From NCBI RefSeq assembly GCF_023845585.1, contig NZ_JAMQHS010000004.1, forward strand, positions 1 to 64,000: DNA of 64,000 nucleotides, given 5' to 3'. The position numbers were made by a program, and so were the translations under genes. Origin of the DNA: Clostridium sp. CMCC3677. GTDB taxonomy: Bacteria > Bacillota > Clostridia > Clostridiales > Clostridiaceae. The stretch's first letter is position 1. Each line of letters opens with the position of its first letter. Positions 9,185 to 20,618 of the stretch are shown piece after piece. Below the pieces are notes generated by a model. That model was not told the DNA's origin, made no database searches, and saw nothing but the letters and a program-made list of their open reading frames with translations.

Positions 9185-9476
9185 CAATATAAAAGCCTTG
9201 ATGGGAAGAGTAGTTATTATGAGGTAGTCAAAGCGAATCAGTAATGGTGAGAGACTGATACGAAACTAATAATGAAGAACATCCCGGAGCTTCCAAACGA
9301 AATTTATTAAGAGTAGTCTTGGACGGAACCAAACCGTTATAGCTTGGACAGTATCGAATTTATTTAGTTAATTCCGTACTGATTAAAGTGAGCTTTTTTT
9401 AAGCTAATTTAGGTGGTACCACGGAAGTTTAAGTCTTTCGTCCTATGTTTATAGGATGAAGGGCTTTTTTTATTAC
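9185..9476 (+). promoter_or_regulatory. T-box leader, apparent Asn specifier
   Basis: The leader carries the T-box TTAGGTGGTACCACGGAA at about 9406-9424 and a terminator hairpin (AAGTCTTTCGTCCTAT, loop, ATAGGATGAAGGGCTTTTTTT). In stem I, AAC at 9278-9280 stands directly before ATCCCGGAGC, the usual specifier position. AAC is an asparagine codon, matching the downstream asparagine synthetase. Uncharged tRNA-Asn would stabilise the antiterminator and switch the gene on. Confidence 0.9.
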
Positions 9477-9544
9477 AAAAAAGTTTAATAGAGATAAATA
9501 TTTGAACAATTACATTTTTTATTTAACTGAGGAGGAATATTAAT

Positions 9545-11134
9545 ATGTGTACAATTATGTGTTATACAGGAACAGACATGAAACATGAAAAATTTGCTGG
9601 GGCATTACAAAGAACTGAGTCTAGAGGACCAGATATGACTGAAATTCTAACTTTACCATCTGGTATTTTAGGTTTTCAAAGACTTGCTATTATGGATTTA
9701 AGTTTTGGTGGAATGCAACCATTCACAAGAAAAAAAGATGCATCTATCTGTAATGGTGAAATTTATGGATTCCGTAAATTAAAAGAGGAACTAATGGCAA
9801 AAGGGCATAAATTTATTTCTGACAGTGATTGCGAAATATTACTTCCAATGTACTTAGAGTACGGGCTAGATATGTTCTCAAAATTAGATGCAGAATTCGC
9901 AGCCGTTATCTATGATGGAGAAAAGGATACTTTCATTGCAGCAAGAGATCCAATTGGAATTCGTCCTCTATTCTATGGCTATTCTGAATGTGGTAAAATC
10001 ATGTTTGCCAGTGAAGCTAAAAATTTAGTTGGTCTTACAGAAAAGATTATGTCATTTCCACCAGGACATTATTATGCTGATGGTAAATTTACATGCTACT
10101 GTGATATCGCATCAGTAAAGGGCGATTACTGCAAAGATGACTTAGACGTTATTTGTAGTAACATTCATGACAAATTAGTAACTGCTATAGAAAAACGTAT
10201 GGATGCTGATGCTTCAGTAGGATTCTTATTAAGTGGTGGCTTAGACAGCTCATTAGTATGTTCAATTGCTCAAAAAATGTATCCTGACAAACCAATAAAA
10301 ACTTTTGCTATAGGTATGACAGAAGATGCAATTGACTTAAAATACGCAAAAGAAGTTGCAGATTACATTCATAGTGATCATACTGTTGTTTACATGACCA
10401 AAGAAGAAGTTCTTGACTCACTAGAAGAGGTTATTAAACTTCTTGGAACATTTGATATTACAACAATAAGAGCTAGTATTGGTATGTATTTAATTTGTAA
10501 AAAAATACATGAGATTTCTGATGTGAGAGTACTTCTAACTGGTGAAATTTCTGATGAATTATTTGGATATAAATATACTGATTTTGCTCCAAATGCAGAA
10601 GAATTCCAAAAAGAATCACAAAAGAGAATTAAAGAACTCTTTATGTATGATGTACTTAGAGCGGACCGTTGTATCGCATCTAATTCTTTAGAAGCAAGAG
10701 TGCCATTTGGTGATTTAGATTTTGTAAAATATGTTATGTCTATTGACCCTGAAAAGAAATTAAACAAATACAATATGGGGAAATACCTTTTAAGGCATTC
10801 TTTTGAAGGTGATTATCTTCCACATAATATTTTATATCGTGAAAAAGCAGCCTTTAGCGATGCTGTAGGACATTCTATGGTAGATTATTTAAAGGAGTAT
10901 GCAGAAACAGTCTATAGTGGTGAAGATTTTGATAAAACAAGTGAAAAGTATAACTACCATGCTCAACCATTTACAAAAGAATCATTGCTATATAGAGAAA
11001 TTTTTGAAAAATACTATCCAGGCCAAGCAAAAATGATAGTTGATTTTTGGATGCCAAACAAAGAGTGGGAAGGCTGTGCTGTAGACGATCCTAGTGCCCG
11101 AGTATTATCAAATTATGGTGATAGCGGACTATAA
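9545..11134 (+). CDS. asnB: Asparagine synthetase, glutamine-hydrolysing
   Basis: A 529-residue class II amidotransferase. The initiator methionine is followed by the nucleophile Cys2 (MCTIMCYTG), as in all AsnB enzymes. The glutaminase half includes RGPD, FQRLAIMD and SICNGEIYGF. The synthetase half has the PP-loop LLSGGLDSSLVCSIA (about residues 228-242), TGEISDELFGYKY and LEARVPFGD. It is a little shorter than E. coli AsnB (554). It converts aspartate, glutamine and ATP to asparagine. RBS GAGGAGG precedes ATG at 9545, about 70 bp after the T-box terminator, and a hairpin terminator follows. Confidence 0.95.
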   Translation: MCTIMCYTGTDMKHEKFAGALQRTESRGPDMTEILTLPSGILGFQRLAIMDLSFGGMQPFTRKKDASICNGEIYGFRKLKEELMAKGHKFISDSDCEILLPMYLEYGLDMFSKLDAEFAAVIYDGEKDTFIAARDPIGIRPLFYGYSECGKIMFASEAKNLVGLTEKIMSFPPGHYYADGKFTCYCDIASVKGDYCKDDLDVICSNIHDKLVTAIEKRMDADASVGFLLSGGLDSSLVCSIAQKMYPDKPIKTFAIGMTEDAIDLKYAKEVADYIHSDHTVVYMTKEEVLDSLEEVIKLLGTFDITTIRASIGMYLICKKIHEISDVRVLLTGEISDELFGYKYTDFAPNAEEFQKESQKRIKELFMYDVLRADRCIASNSLEARVPFGDLDFVKYVMSIDPEKKLNKYNMGKYLLRHSFEGDYLPHNILYREKAAFSDAVGHSMVDYLKEYAETVYSGEDFDKTSEKYNYHAQPFTKESLLYREIFEKYYPGQAKMIVDFWMPNKEWEGCAVDDPSARVLSNYGDSGL

Positions 11135-11191
11135 TTAAAAAATAAATTTAATTTATTTTTTATGGTTATTTTTTAGCTTCATTATTATTTA

Positions 11192-11223
11192 AAGCAACTT
11201 CATCATATGTGATGAAGTTGCTT
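11192..11223 (+). terminator. Hairpin after asnB
   Basis: A perfect inverted repeat AAGCAACTTCATCA / TGATGAAGTTGCTT about 57 bp downstream of asnB. The T-run after it is poor (ATATACTTTG), so termination may be partial. Confidence 0.6.
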
Positions 11224-11387
11224 ATATACTTTGTTATTTCCCAAGAAATAACATCAATAAAAAATCATAACTATTTCACATGTTCTAATTTTAAGTTTAA
11301 AAATCAGTTGCTAAAATCTGTTTTCTTCTCTAACTTCAAAATAATAAACATTTTCATTAAAATGTACTTTTTTCAAACATAAATTTT

Positions 11388-13139
<1,752 letters not shown>

Positions 13140-13175
13140 CTACCTTCCTAAAATTACTAATTAAATTTTTTAAAA

Positions 13176-13285
13176 TAAAAAATCCTGATTACAAAGAAAA
13201 AAGACGTATCCTTTTCTTTGTAATCAGGATTTTACGGTTCCTGGTAGATACCCTCAAACCATATTCTTGAGGTTATACAAATAAT
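13176..13285 (-). promoter_or_regulatory. Adenine riboswitch with overlapping terminator (ON type)
   Basis: The minus strand has the purine aptamer: P1 TTTGTATAACC, then GAATATGGTTTGAGGGTATC, CTACCAGGAACCGTAAA and CCTGATTACAAAG. The discriminating base is U (GATTAC rather than GACTAC), which specifies adenine. The aptamer's 3' half CCTGATTACAAAG is also the 5' arm of a long terminator closing with CTTTGTAATCAGG and a T-run (13177-13228). Adenine binding should therefore block termination and switch on ade. Confidence 0.93.
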
Positions 13286-13387
13286 TTTTTCGTTAATTTT
13301 TAAATTATTATAACTTATAATAAATACATTGTCAATTAATAGAAATATATTCTGATGTGATTAACATTATACCTATAATCAAAGCAC

Positions 13388-15349
13388 TTAACTAGCTTGG
13401 TCTGATAATTCTTCTAGTACAACACGTAATCCATTTAACATATCAGCATCTGAAGGAATTTTTATCACCTCTCTCTTTTTAACTTCTTCTTCAACTAATG
13501 GCTCTAATACATTTTTAGCAAATAACTCTCTATTTGAACTTGCAAACATATCTTTAAGGAATTTTCCAGTTAATTTATCTTTTAATCTATCAATTATATT
13601 TTCAGCTTCTTTTTTATTAATCAAGTAGTCTTCAGCTAACTGTGTAAATACTTTTTCTACTATCTTCACCATTTTATTAGCATCATCTTCAATAAACTCA
13701 TCTAATACAGCTCCTGATACTTTTCCGGCTGCGGCTCCACCTGCAAAAGAACCAAGTATTCCACCAACAAATCCACCAATAGCAGTTCCAACTATAGGTA
13801 TTGCTGACCCAATTGCTGCACCTGCTGTAGCACCGCCTACCCATCCAGCAGTTCCACCTGCAACAGTAGATGCTGTATTAGCAACATTTTTAAATAGCTG
13901 ACTTCCTGAAATTCTTCCTCTAAAAATATTTGCTACATCCAAACTAGATAATACGACAACTGAAACTGCACCAGTTATTGCATTTCCTCTTAGCATTTTA
14001 GCAGCACTCTTCATTGCAGCTGCACCATATATATTTCCTCCACTTCTAAATGCATTAACTAACATTGCTGATGCTTTGGGTCCCATTATACTTACAATCG
14101 CTTCCGAACTTCCTACTAATGCACTATTTAAACCAGCTTTTGATAATTGACTTGCTAATACTGCAGTTGCAAATGTAGTTCCACCAACTTTTAAACCAGA
14201 ATAAGCCGCATTTTTTATAGCGACATCAAAGTCTTCTCCATTCCAAATAGAAGTTGCAAATGTTAACACTGAACTTATTCCCATTGCACCTGTTGCTATA
14301 ATTGCACCATTAACAGCATCAAATGTAATAGATTCAACAGTTCCAAATTTTGCTATATTTTTAGCTTGTTCATATGTAAAATGTCCTCTTCTAACTATAT
14401 CTTTAGCTTTTGATGGATCACTCACTCCTGAAACTTCACCATTTTTTATTCTATTTTCCATAGCTTTTACTGCTGAATCATACTTATCTGACGGAACTTC
14501 TATTTGCATTGGCGTTCCATCTGTATTTATATATCTTAGTTTGCCATTTTCAAAGCATTCAGAAATACACTTTGATCCACTTGCACAATATTTTGTCTGT
14601 ATATTAACACCATTAACTACTCTGTCAGCTCCATCTTTAATTATACGCCCTGTATTAGGATCAATATCATCTCCTACTAAATTAACTTTTCCTTTTCCAA
14701 AAAAATCACCATTATTAATCTTATCATATAAATGATTAGCTTGTTCTGCTGCGAATCCATGACCTCTAGGTGTATTAAACTTATCCATCCCATAGATCGT
14801 ACTTGCATTACTAACATTTCCATAAGTTATTCCTGCTACCACTCCCCCTATGTTATCTTTCATTTCTAGTTCTATATGTTCTATTCTTTCTCTATCCTCA
14901 TCATCTAAATCCATAATTCCAGATGCTATTTCAAGAAAAATTTTTATATTTCTTTTACTCCATATCGTCGTAGTAACATAATATGTATAACGGTCAGTGG
15001 TAGTAATGCTAAGTTCTACAGACTGTGGGTTATATTTTAACTCACATATATCTTCATACTTTACACTAAATTTTTTGGTTGAATTTTTAGGTGAATTTAT
15101 ATACATAGCTTTATCAGTAAAATAAATCCCTTCTGCAACATCACTCCAATCACCTAATATACAAATTACATCACTTCTTTTTTCACTAATAATACCAGAT
15201 TTCATTAAAACATCCATAGCTTTTGTGTTTCTAGACTTGTCATATGAAAAACCATATATAGGTGCAGACCATTTTGGGGCACATAAAAAGAATTGATTTT
15301 TTTTATTAATTTCATAAATTACTTTTTCTAAATATTCTTTATTTTCCAT
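13388..15349 (-). CDS. Unknown protein with PH-like N-terminus and glycine-zipper membrane domain
   Basis: 653 residues, family not recognised. Residues about 60-140 (ILGDWSDVAEGIYFTDK to WSKRNIKIFLEIA) alternate beta strands and end in a helix, reminiscent of bacterial PH-like domains. A middle region of about residues 190-330 (GHGFAAEQANHLYDKIN, YCASGSKCISECFENGKL) has a Cys pair. From about 345 to 570 it is a small-residue, Gly/Ala-rich hydrophobic region with repeated glycine zippers (TAGWVGGATAGAAIGSA, IGGFVGGILGSFAGGAAAG) like pore-forming or membrane-inserting proteins. The C-terminus is charged and helical. It is 30 bp downstream of a WYL regulator and surely cotranscribed. Effector of a stress or phage-defence cassette is a reasonable inference, not shown. 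Confidence 0.6.
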   Translation of the reverse strand: MENKEYLEKVIYEINKKNQFFLCAPKWSAPIYGFSYDKSRNTKAMDVLMKSGIISEKRSDVICILGDWSDVAEGIYFTDKAMYINSPKNSTKKFSVKYEDICELKYNPQSVELSITTTDRYTYYVTTTIWSKRNIKIFLEIASGIMDLDDEDRERIEHIELEMKDNIGGVVAGITYGNVSNASTIYGMDKFNTPRGHGFAAEQANHLYDKINNGDFFGKGKVNLVGDDIDPNTGRIIKDGADRVVNGVNIQTKYCASGSKCISECFENGKLRYINTDGTPMQIEVPSDKYDSAVKAMENRIKNGEVSGVSDPSKAKDIVRRGHFTYEQAKNIAKFGTVESITFDAVNGAIIATGAMGISSVLTFATSIWNGEDFDVAIKNAAYSGLKVGGTTFATAVLASQLSKAGLNSALVGSSEAIVSIMGPKASAMLVNAFRSGGNIYGAAAMKSAAKMLRGNAITGAVSVVVLSSLDVANIFRGRISGSQLFKNVANTASTVAGGTAGWVGGATAGAAIGSAIPIVGTAIGGFVGGILGSFAGGAAAGKVSGAVLDEFIEDDANKMVKIVEKVFTQLAEDYLINKKEAENIIDRLKDKLTGKFLKDMFASSNRELFAKNVLEPLVEEEVKKREVIKIPSDADMLNGLRVVLEELSDQAS

Positions 15350-15379
15350 TATTACTCCTCCAAATATAAAAATAATTAA

Positions 15380-16408
15380 TTAGTTATTTTTATATAACTC
15401 ATACATTTTTTGTATTGTTCCTTTTATTTCATCAACATAGTCTTTAGGCCATGTGACCTTTAGAAATTCTTTTTGTGAAAGAATCCATCTCTTTACGCCT
15501 TCACCATAAATCTCTGCTTTAACTTTATATCCTTTATCAGTTTTTCCAATAATCTTTGCTGTTGGTAATCTATCGAGTACTGCTTCTATGGAATCTCCAA
15601 AAAACTCAAATTCAATAGTCTTAAATTCACCAGTATACATAAACTGAACTTTCTTTCTATATTTATCCTCTTCAAACCTACCATAAGGATAAGTGGAGTT
15701 AATCTCTGTTTCTTTATAATTTTCAATTCTATCAACTCTAAATGGTATTTCAAATTTACTGCTTTCTTTATCAATTTCAGACACAAGATAGAAATAATAT
15801 TCATTAAAAACTATTGCAATTGGATTTACTATATGATGCTTTTCTATTCCATCAGCTCGCTTATAATCAAACTCAACCTTTTTGCCTTTTTCAATACTTT
15901 TACGCATACTCCAAAGTTGATCAATTATATCTTTCTTATGATGAGGCTCAACATAATAAAGTTCTTCTTTTGCAATTATATTTTTCATAACTGATATATC
16001 TTCAATTTGAAATTCTAGTATATTTAACATTCTTCTTATTTCTTTTTTTGTAAATGCTCTTGATTGTATAATAACCCTAACAAAAGCATAAATATCGCTT
16101 TCACTAAAATCAATATCACTTTTTATATTTACCTTATGTATATTATCTTTTGGACAATATTCTATTTTTCTGCATTCCCCAACACTGCCCTTCTTTTCAT
16201 ACTCATTCTCAAAATAGCCATTCAAACATTCAATATCTCTTCTGATAGTTCTTTCATTAACCTCAGAATCCCTTGCAAATTTCAACTTGTTAAATTGTTT
16301 TTCTTTATTAATTAAATTGTAAAGATTAAGAATTCTATATATAGTTCTTCTCTCTTTTATGGACTCTTCTTTTTCTTTAATATCTATTTTTTCTTCCATA
16401 ACTTCCAT
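15380..16408 (-). CDS. WYL-domain transcriptional regulator
   Basis: 342 residues. An N-terminal winged helix-turn-helix (residues about 22-68; IYRILNLYNLINKEKQFN and RTIRRDIECLNGYFEN) is followed by a WYL sensor domain (about 165-235; KKVEFDYKRADGIEKHH, NPIAIVFNEYYFYLVSEID, PFRVDRI) and a WCX-like C-terminal region (GVKRWILSQ). WYL proteins bind nucleic-acid or nucleotide ligands and often control phage-defence operons (for example BrxR and CapW). It is first in a two-gene unit with the glycine-zipper protein (30 bp gap). The sequence from 16409 to 16555 holds only its promoter region. RBS GGAGG precedes ATG. Confidence 0.85.
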   Translation of the reverse strand: MEVMEEKIDIKEKEESIKERRTIYRILNLYNLINKEKQFNKLKFARDSEVNERTIRRDIECLNGYFENEYEKKGSVGECRKIEYCPKDNIHKVNIKSDIDFSESDIYAFVRVIIQSRAFTKKEIRRMLNILEFQIEDISVMKNIIAKEELYYVEPHHKKDIIDQLWSMRKSIEKGKKVEFDYKRADGIEKHHIVNPIAIVFNEYYFYLVSEIDKESSKFEIPFRVDRIENYKETEINSTYPYGRFEEDKYRKKVQFMYTGEFKTIEFEFFGDSIEAVLDRLPTAKIIGKTDKGYKVKAEIYGEGVKRWILSQKEFLKVTWPKDYVDEIKGTIQKMYELYKNN

Positions 16409-16555
16409 TTTTATTATTCCTCCAACAATATTTTACTTAAAGTAATGTTTTTTGTATACTATTTTAAGTTAATTTATGATAATGCTTAGTAATATTTTCA
16501 TGTTATTATCTTCTTTAAACTTTGTTTTTTCATTATTATTCGCCTCCATTTATTT

Positions 16556-16798
16556 TTATGCTTTTTTCTCTTTTCCTTCAAATATCTTAACTAATATCCA
16601 TATAATTACACCTATTATAACTAACCATTTTGCTGCCATTCCTAAAAGCAACATCGCTATGTATCCAGCACTCCAACAACCTACAAATGTTGAAGTAACA
16701 CCTGTGCATCCGAAATAGTAAACATTAAACATCTCATTTAGTAATAGAAATAATATTATTCCTATTACTAATCCAATAATCATTGCTATTACTTGCAT
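16556..16798 (-). CDS. Small membrane protein, unknown
   Basis: 80 residues with two hydrophobic segments (MIIGLVIGIILFLLL at the N-terminus; a second from about residue 45 to 72, AMLLLGMAAKWLVIIGVI onward) and a short lysine-rich tail (KIFEGKEKKA). Two cysteines and several small residues lie in the linker. It has a plausible RBS (AAAGGATG) at 16798. No family is recognised. It lies between a WYL cassette and a helical-repeat gene, all on the same strand but with gaps of about 150 and 310 bp, so co-transcription is uncertain. Confidence 0.6.
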   Translation of the reverse strand: MQVIAMIIGLVIGIILFLLLNEMFNVYYFGCTGVTSTFVGCWSAGYIAMLLLGMAAKWLVIIGVIIWILVKIFEGKEKKA

Positions 16799-16999
16799 AA
16801 CCTACATCCTTTCTTTATTGATTAACTTTATTATAAATCGAGTGGTTGGACACATACTGACCATTTATTAATATTCTTCTGCAAAAATCATTGTACTGTA
16901 ATAAACACTATCAATTACATATATATCTTTCAAATAATCACACATCTTAATAATTACTGCTTATAACTTCAATTGCTCCTTTTCTATTTTTGAGCAAAG

Positions 17000-17030
17000 A
17001 AAAAAACACATTGAATGTAACTTCAATGTG
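17000..17030 (-). terminator. Terminator after the helical-repeat gene
   Basis: Minus strand CACATTGAA, GTTACA loop, TTCAATGTG followed by seven U. It closes the transcript of the 1119-residue gene. The remaining bases between 16799 and 17108 show no gene. Confidence 0.85.
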
Positions 17031-17108
17031 GTCTTTAAACACTACTACTTCTTTTAATCAAATAGCCTTCTTCTCATCAACTTTTTCTTGATTTCTTTCT
17101 TAAATAAA

Positions 17109-20100
17109 TTATTCAATGGAAGTCCAAATATGTAATGCCTTTGAACAAATTTCAATATTTTTGTGATTTCTAAAAGTTCTTAATTTTTCGCAGCAATCTT
17201 CTCTCCACAATAAATCATTTCCTGCTGTTTCTAAAAGTGAAAGTGATATATACATCGCTTCAGTTATATCTTGTAAAATTATCTCATCTATTGATTTCAT
17301 TAAATTTTCTGGATTATAATATCCCTTTAAGTTTTGTAATACTTTCGAAATTTCATTATATGAAAACTCCATAATATATGGTCTTTCTTTAAGTATTTGT
17401 GCAATATTATTTATATATTTTATAGTTTTTATTGAATTATCAAAATCTATACATGCTGTATAAAGTTTAATACTCATCTTTTTCAATGTTTCATCAGATT
17501 TTATAACTTCAATTATTTCTTCAAATAAAGGTATTAGCTTTTGTCTTGTCATTTTATTTAAAGATACAATTTTATTTACAAGAAAATTTAATCTTTGTAT
17601 ATGAGGCATATCTCTTTGAGATTTCCCATTAATGTCTTCTGTTATCCTTACATTAACCATAAATCTAACAGTATCTATTATATACTTATTTATATTGCCA
17701 TCTACAACTACGCATATTAATAAATCCAAGGCCGACTTCCACTTGCCTGAATCATTTAAATCAGTTATCACTTTATAAGCAGAATTAGCAATGCTGTTCT
17801 CATCTATATTTATCCAATTTTTCATTGTAATAATAGCTTCTTTAGAAACTTCATTGTCATCTAAATCTACAATTTTTAGTATTAATTTTAAATACCTATT
17901 TCTATATTTCTTTTGAAGATGATTTGAATATTGACTTAATAAGCTTTTAATAACATCCCCTTCCTTACATTCAATAAGTCTATCTAAAATTTCCCATGCA
18001 AATTCATAATCTAAATACTTTCTAGCAACATGTCCTATTGCTATCTGTACATCTTTGTGTACATTTTCTTTTTTAGCTTCATTTAATAACAATTTAATGT
18101 TTTCTTCACTTCTATACTCTCCCAACAATCTTATAACTTCTTTTCTCACAGTTATTTTTAAATGTTCTCTTTGGAAAAGTTCATCAATAACTTTAGTAAA
18201 AGATTCATGATTCATATTTCTTATACATCTTGGTATAGAATACATGGCTGTTCTTGCTTTATCTCCATCTAAATTATCTAATAAAACTTTAATAGCTTTT
18301 TCAGGTTCTTCTGTAGTTGATAATGCATGTAAAGCTGATTCTGAAATAAGAACTTCACTGCTTTTTACAAGACCATCAAAACATCTTAAATCAATATCTG
18401 ACATTTTAGCTAATGCATGTATAGCCTGATGACGTTCATAATAACTATATTGTGATCCATTAGCTATTATTTTAAGTAATTTGCTGAAAGTCTGCTGCTG
18501 GCGTGGAAGATATTTATTAAATTTATCTACTGCTGGTAAAAGATAAATTGTCTCTCCACTTAAGAACTTACCCTTAATCACATTGCCTTCAATATATGGA
18601 TCTAACCATTCTTGTCGTCTTGTATGAAGATGCAAAAAAACTTCGTTTATACATATAAATGATTTATCCATCTCTAACAATTCTTTAACTCTTTTATCTC
18701 TTGTCTTTTTATATGCTAGGTAATTTTTTGCAGCCTCTTTAGAATAGTTCTCATATTTTGACATTACTACTTCCTTTAATAATTCCTGAAGCTTTTCTAT
18801 CTTATATCCTCGTTTTCCTAATAAATTAGCCATTTTAATTATGCAACTGTAATTTTCTCTTTTATTTAAGTCCTTCAATAAAGGATAAAATTCTTCAAAG
18901 ATTATTTTTTCCAGTCCCTTTTCTATATCATCTAATTTAAATAAAAAAAGTATTGAGTTTCTTTTAGATAAACTAGTTAATGTATTTAATGCAAACTTGA
19001 ATATTTTACTATTATTTTTATCTGTATTATGTTTTAAAATCTTAAAGGCTAATTTTCCCAAATAATTCAAAGTATCATAAGACGTATCTCTAGCTTCAAT
19101 AACACTATTAAAAATAACTTCTAGAAGTTTTACATCTTTATCGTCATACAATGATGTCTGACAGTTAGAAAGCTCTTCCAAAACAGCTTTTCTTACTGGG
19201 TCTTGATCATTTTTAATACGAGATAAATAAGTCAAAGTTTCAGAAACTTCTCTCCTGCTCAATGCAGTGCTTTTTATGATTAATTTAAGTGCCAAACTAC
19301 GTTCTTCTGCATTTGAAGCTTTAGCTTCTTTTTCCAAAATGCCCCTACTAAACTCAATATCACAATAAGCTAAAGTATTGATATATCTGTTTTTATTATT
19401 AAGAACTTCTTTAATATTTAGCATATTTTTAGCTATTTTATCACGGAGTTTACTAGGCAGTTCTTTTAATATTGCTCTATGAAAAACTTTCTTATTAACT
19501 TCATCCTCATCATATACACCATAAAAAAAATCTTCACGATTTGAAGGTGGAAGACTGTGAAGTATCTTTATAATATGATTAACTTTATTTTTAAGAATCT
19601 TACCTATTTCTATCCACTGATTTATAGTAAAGTTAACTTTTCTGCTAAAAATACATCTTGGAACACCATACAAGAGAAGCTCTTTTCTACATTCTTCTGA
19701 TAAAAGTATACTGTGTACTTTAGAAGGATTTTTTCTAACAAGAATTCCAAACTGCTTAGATAAAATAGAATAAATTTTATCTCTTGGTGGAAAATTCATT
19801 GCACAATCTAATATAAATTCCCCATTAGACAAAACTAAGACTTCTACTGCATCAAAAAATGTATTCCAAACATACACCCTTTCCCTATCTTTTGCATCTT
19901 CTAAAGATTTCTTGAAATACTTTATAAATACTTTTTCATGGTAAACTGCTATTCTATTCCAATGATCAATTGCATACCCAATTTCATCAATATATTTTTC
20001 AACAGTTTCATCAGAGCATATTGCAAATATCCTCTTTGCCTCTCCTGCCCCATATTTTGAATACACAATAGGAAATAATCTTTCAGCTACATCCCTGCGA

Positions 20101-20468
20101 TTTACATAGTAAATAGTGTTTAATAACTTCTTACGGCATTCGTAAGATAAATTTCTCATTTCTTTTTCAATTTCATCTACTGATCCATGTTTAGCTAAAA
20201 GTTTAGCTGCTTTTATTCTTATGCTATTTTTGTGGTGACTTAAAGCTTTTTTAATAATTTCACAATTCCTGACAACATCTGCACCAACTAGAGCCAAGTT
20301 AGCTTCATATTCCCCACCTTCTAATAAAGAATACAATAACTTTATACATTTATCTTTATCCATATCACGTGCTAATAATGCAACTTTTTGTACTCTCTCA
20401 GAATATCCTAATGAGTCTAATTCTTTAATCAAACTCTTTTTCTTATTTATAATGTTACTAAAAAACAT
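17109..20468 (-). CDS. Large HEAT-like alpha-helical repeat protein, unknown function
   Basis: 1119 residues, almost entirely helical with degenerate HEAT/ARM-type repeats throughout. Clear examples are SIRIKAAKLLAKHGSVDEIE near residue 83, DPVRKAVLEELSNC in the middle, VLISESALHALSTTEEPEKAIK, and LKITVRKEVIRLLGEYRSEENIK further on. There is no P-loop, nuclease or signal peptide that I can see. Such solenoids usually act as protein-binding scaffolds. It has a strong RBS (AAGGAG) and its own terminator, so it is a single-gene unit. Location next to a WYL cassette could mean an accessory or defence role, but a domestic scaffold is equally possible. Confidence 0.6.
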   Translation of the reverse strand: MFFSNIINKKKSLIKELDSLGYSERVQKVALLARDMDKDKCIKLLYSLLEGGEYEANLALVGADVVRNCEIIKKALSHHKNSIRIKAAKLLAKHGSVDEIEKEMRNLSYECRKKLLNTIYYVNRRDVAERLFPIVYSKYGAGEAKRIFAICSDETVEKYIDEIGYAIDHWNRIAVYHEKVFIKYFKKSLEDAKDRERVYVWNTFFDAVEVLVLSNGEFILDCAMNFPPRDKIYSILSKQFGILVRKNPSKVHSILLSEECRKELLLYGVPRCIFSRKVNFTINQWIEIGKILKNKVNHIIKILHSLPPSNREDFFYGVYDEDEVNKKVFHRAILKELPSKLRDKIAKNMLNIKEVLNNKNRYINTLAYCDIEFSRGILEKEAKASNAEERSLALKLIIKSTALSRREVSETLTYLSRIKNDQDPVRKAVLEELSNCQTSLYDDKDVKLLEVIFNSVIEARDTSYDTLNYLGKLAFKILKHNTDKNNSKIFKFALNTLTSLSKRNSILFLFKLDDIEKGLEKIIFEEFYPLLKDLNKRENYSCIIKMANLLGKRGYKIEKLQELLKEVVMSKYENYSKEAAKNYLAYKKTRDKRVKELLEMDKSFICINEVFLHLHTRRQEWLDPYIEGNVIKGKFLSGETIYLLPAVDKFNKYLPRQQQTFSKLLKIIANGSQYSYYERHQAIHALAKMSDIDLRCFDGLVKSSEVLISESALHALSTTEEPEKAIKVLLDNLDGDKARTAMYSIPRCIRNMNHESFTKVIDELFQREHLKITVRKEVIRLLGEYRSEENIKLLLNEAKKENVHKDVQIAIGHVARKYLDYEFAWEILDRLIECKEGDVIKSLLSQYSNHLQKKYRNRYLKLILKIVDLDDNEVSKEAIITMKNWINIDENSIANSAYKVITDLNDSGKWKSALDLLICVVVDGNINKYIIDTVRFMVNVRITEDINGKSQRDMPHIQRLNFLVNKIVSLNKMTRQKLIPLFEEIIEVIKSDETLKKMSIKLYTACIDFDNSIKTIKYINNIAQILKERPYIMEFSYNEISKVLQNLKGYYNPENLMKSIDEIILQDITEAMYISLSLLETAGNDLLWREDCCEKLRTFRNHKNIEICSKALHIWTSIE

Positions 20469-20618
20469 ATATAACTCCTTAACTTTTATTCATATATTTA
20501 CATTATCGCTTATATATGGATAAACTTAAGTTCGTGACTCTTATAGCATAGTTATTAACCTTTTAACCCTTCTACTGTATCACAACTAACTCTTACAGAT
20601 TATAACTTCTTTAGTTGA

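Noticed and set aside
10390..10773. Long open frame opposite asnB
   Set aside because: It is antisense to conserved asnB sequence with no RBS; a shadow of the real gene. The same applies to other antisense frames such as 41233-41682, 52538-52906 and 63192-63635.
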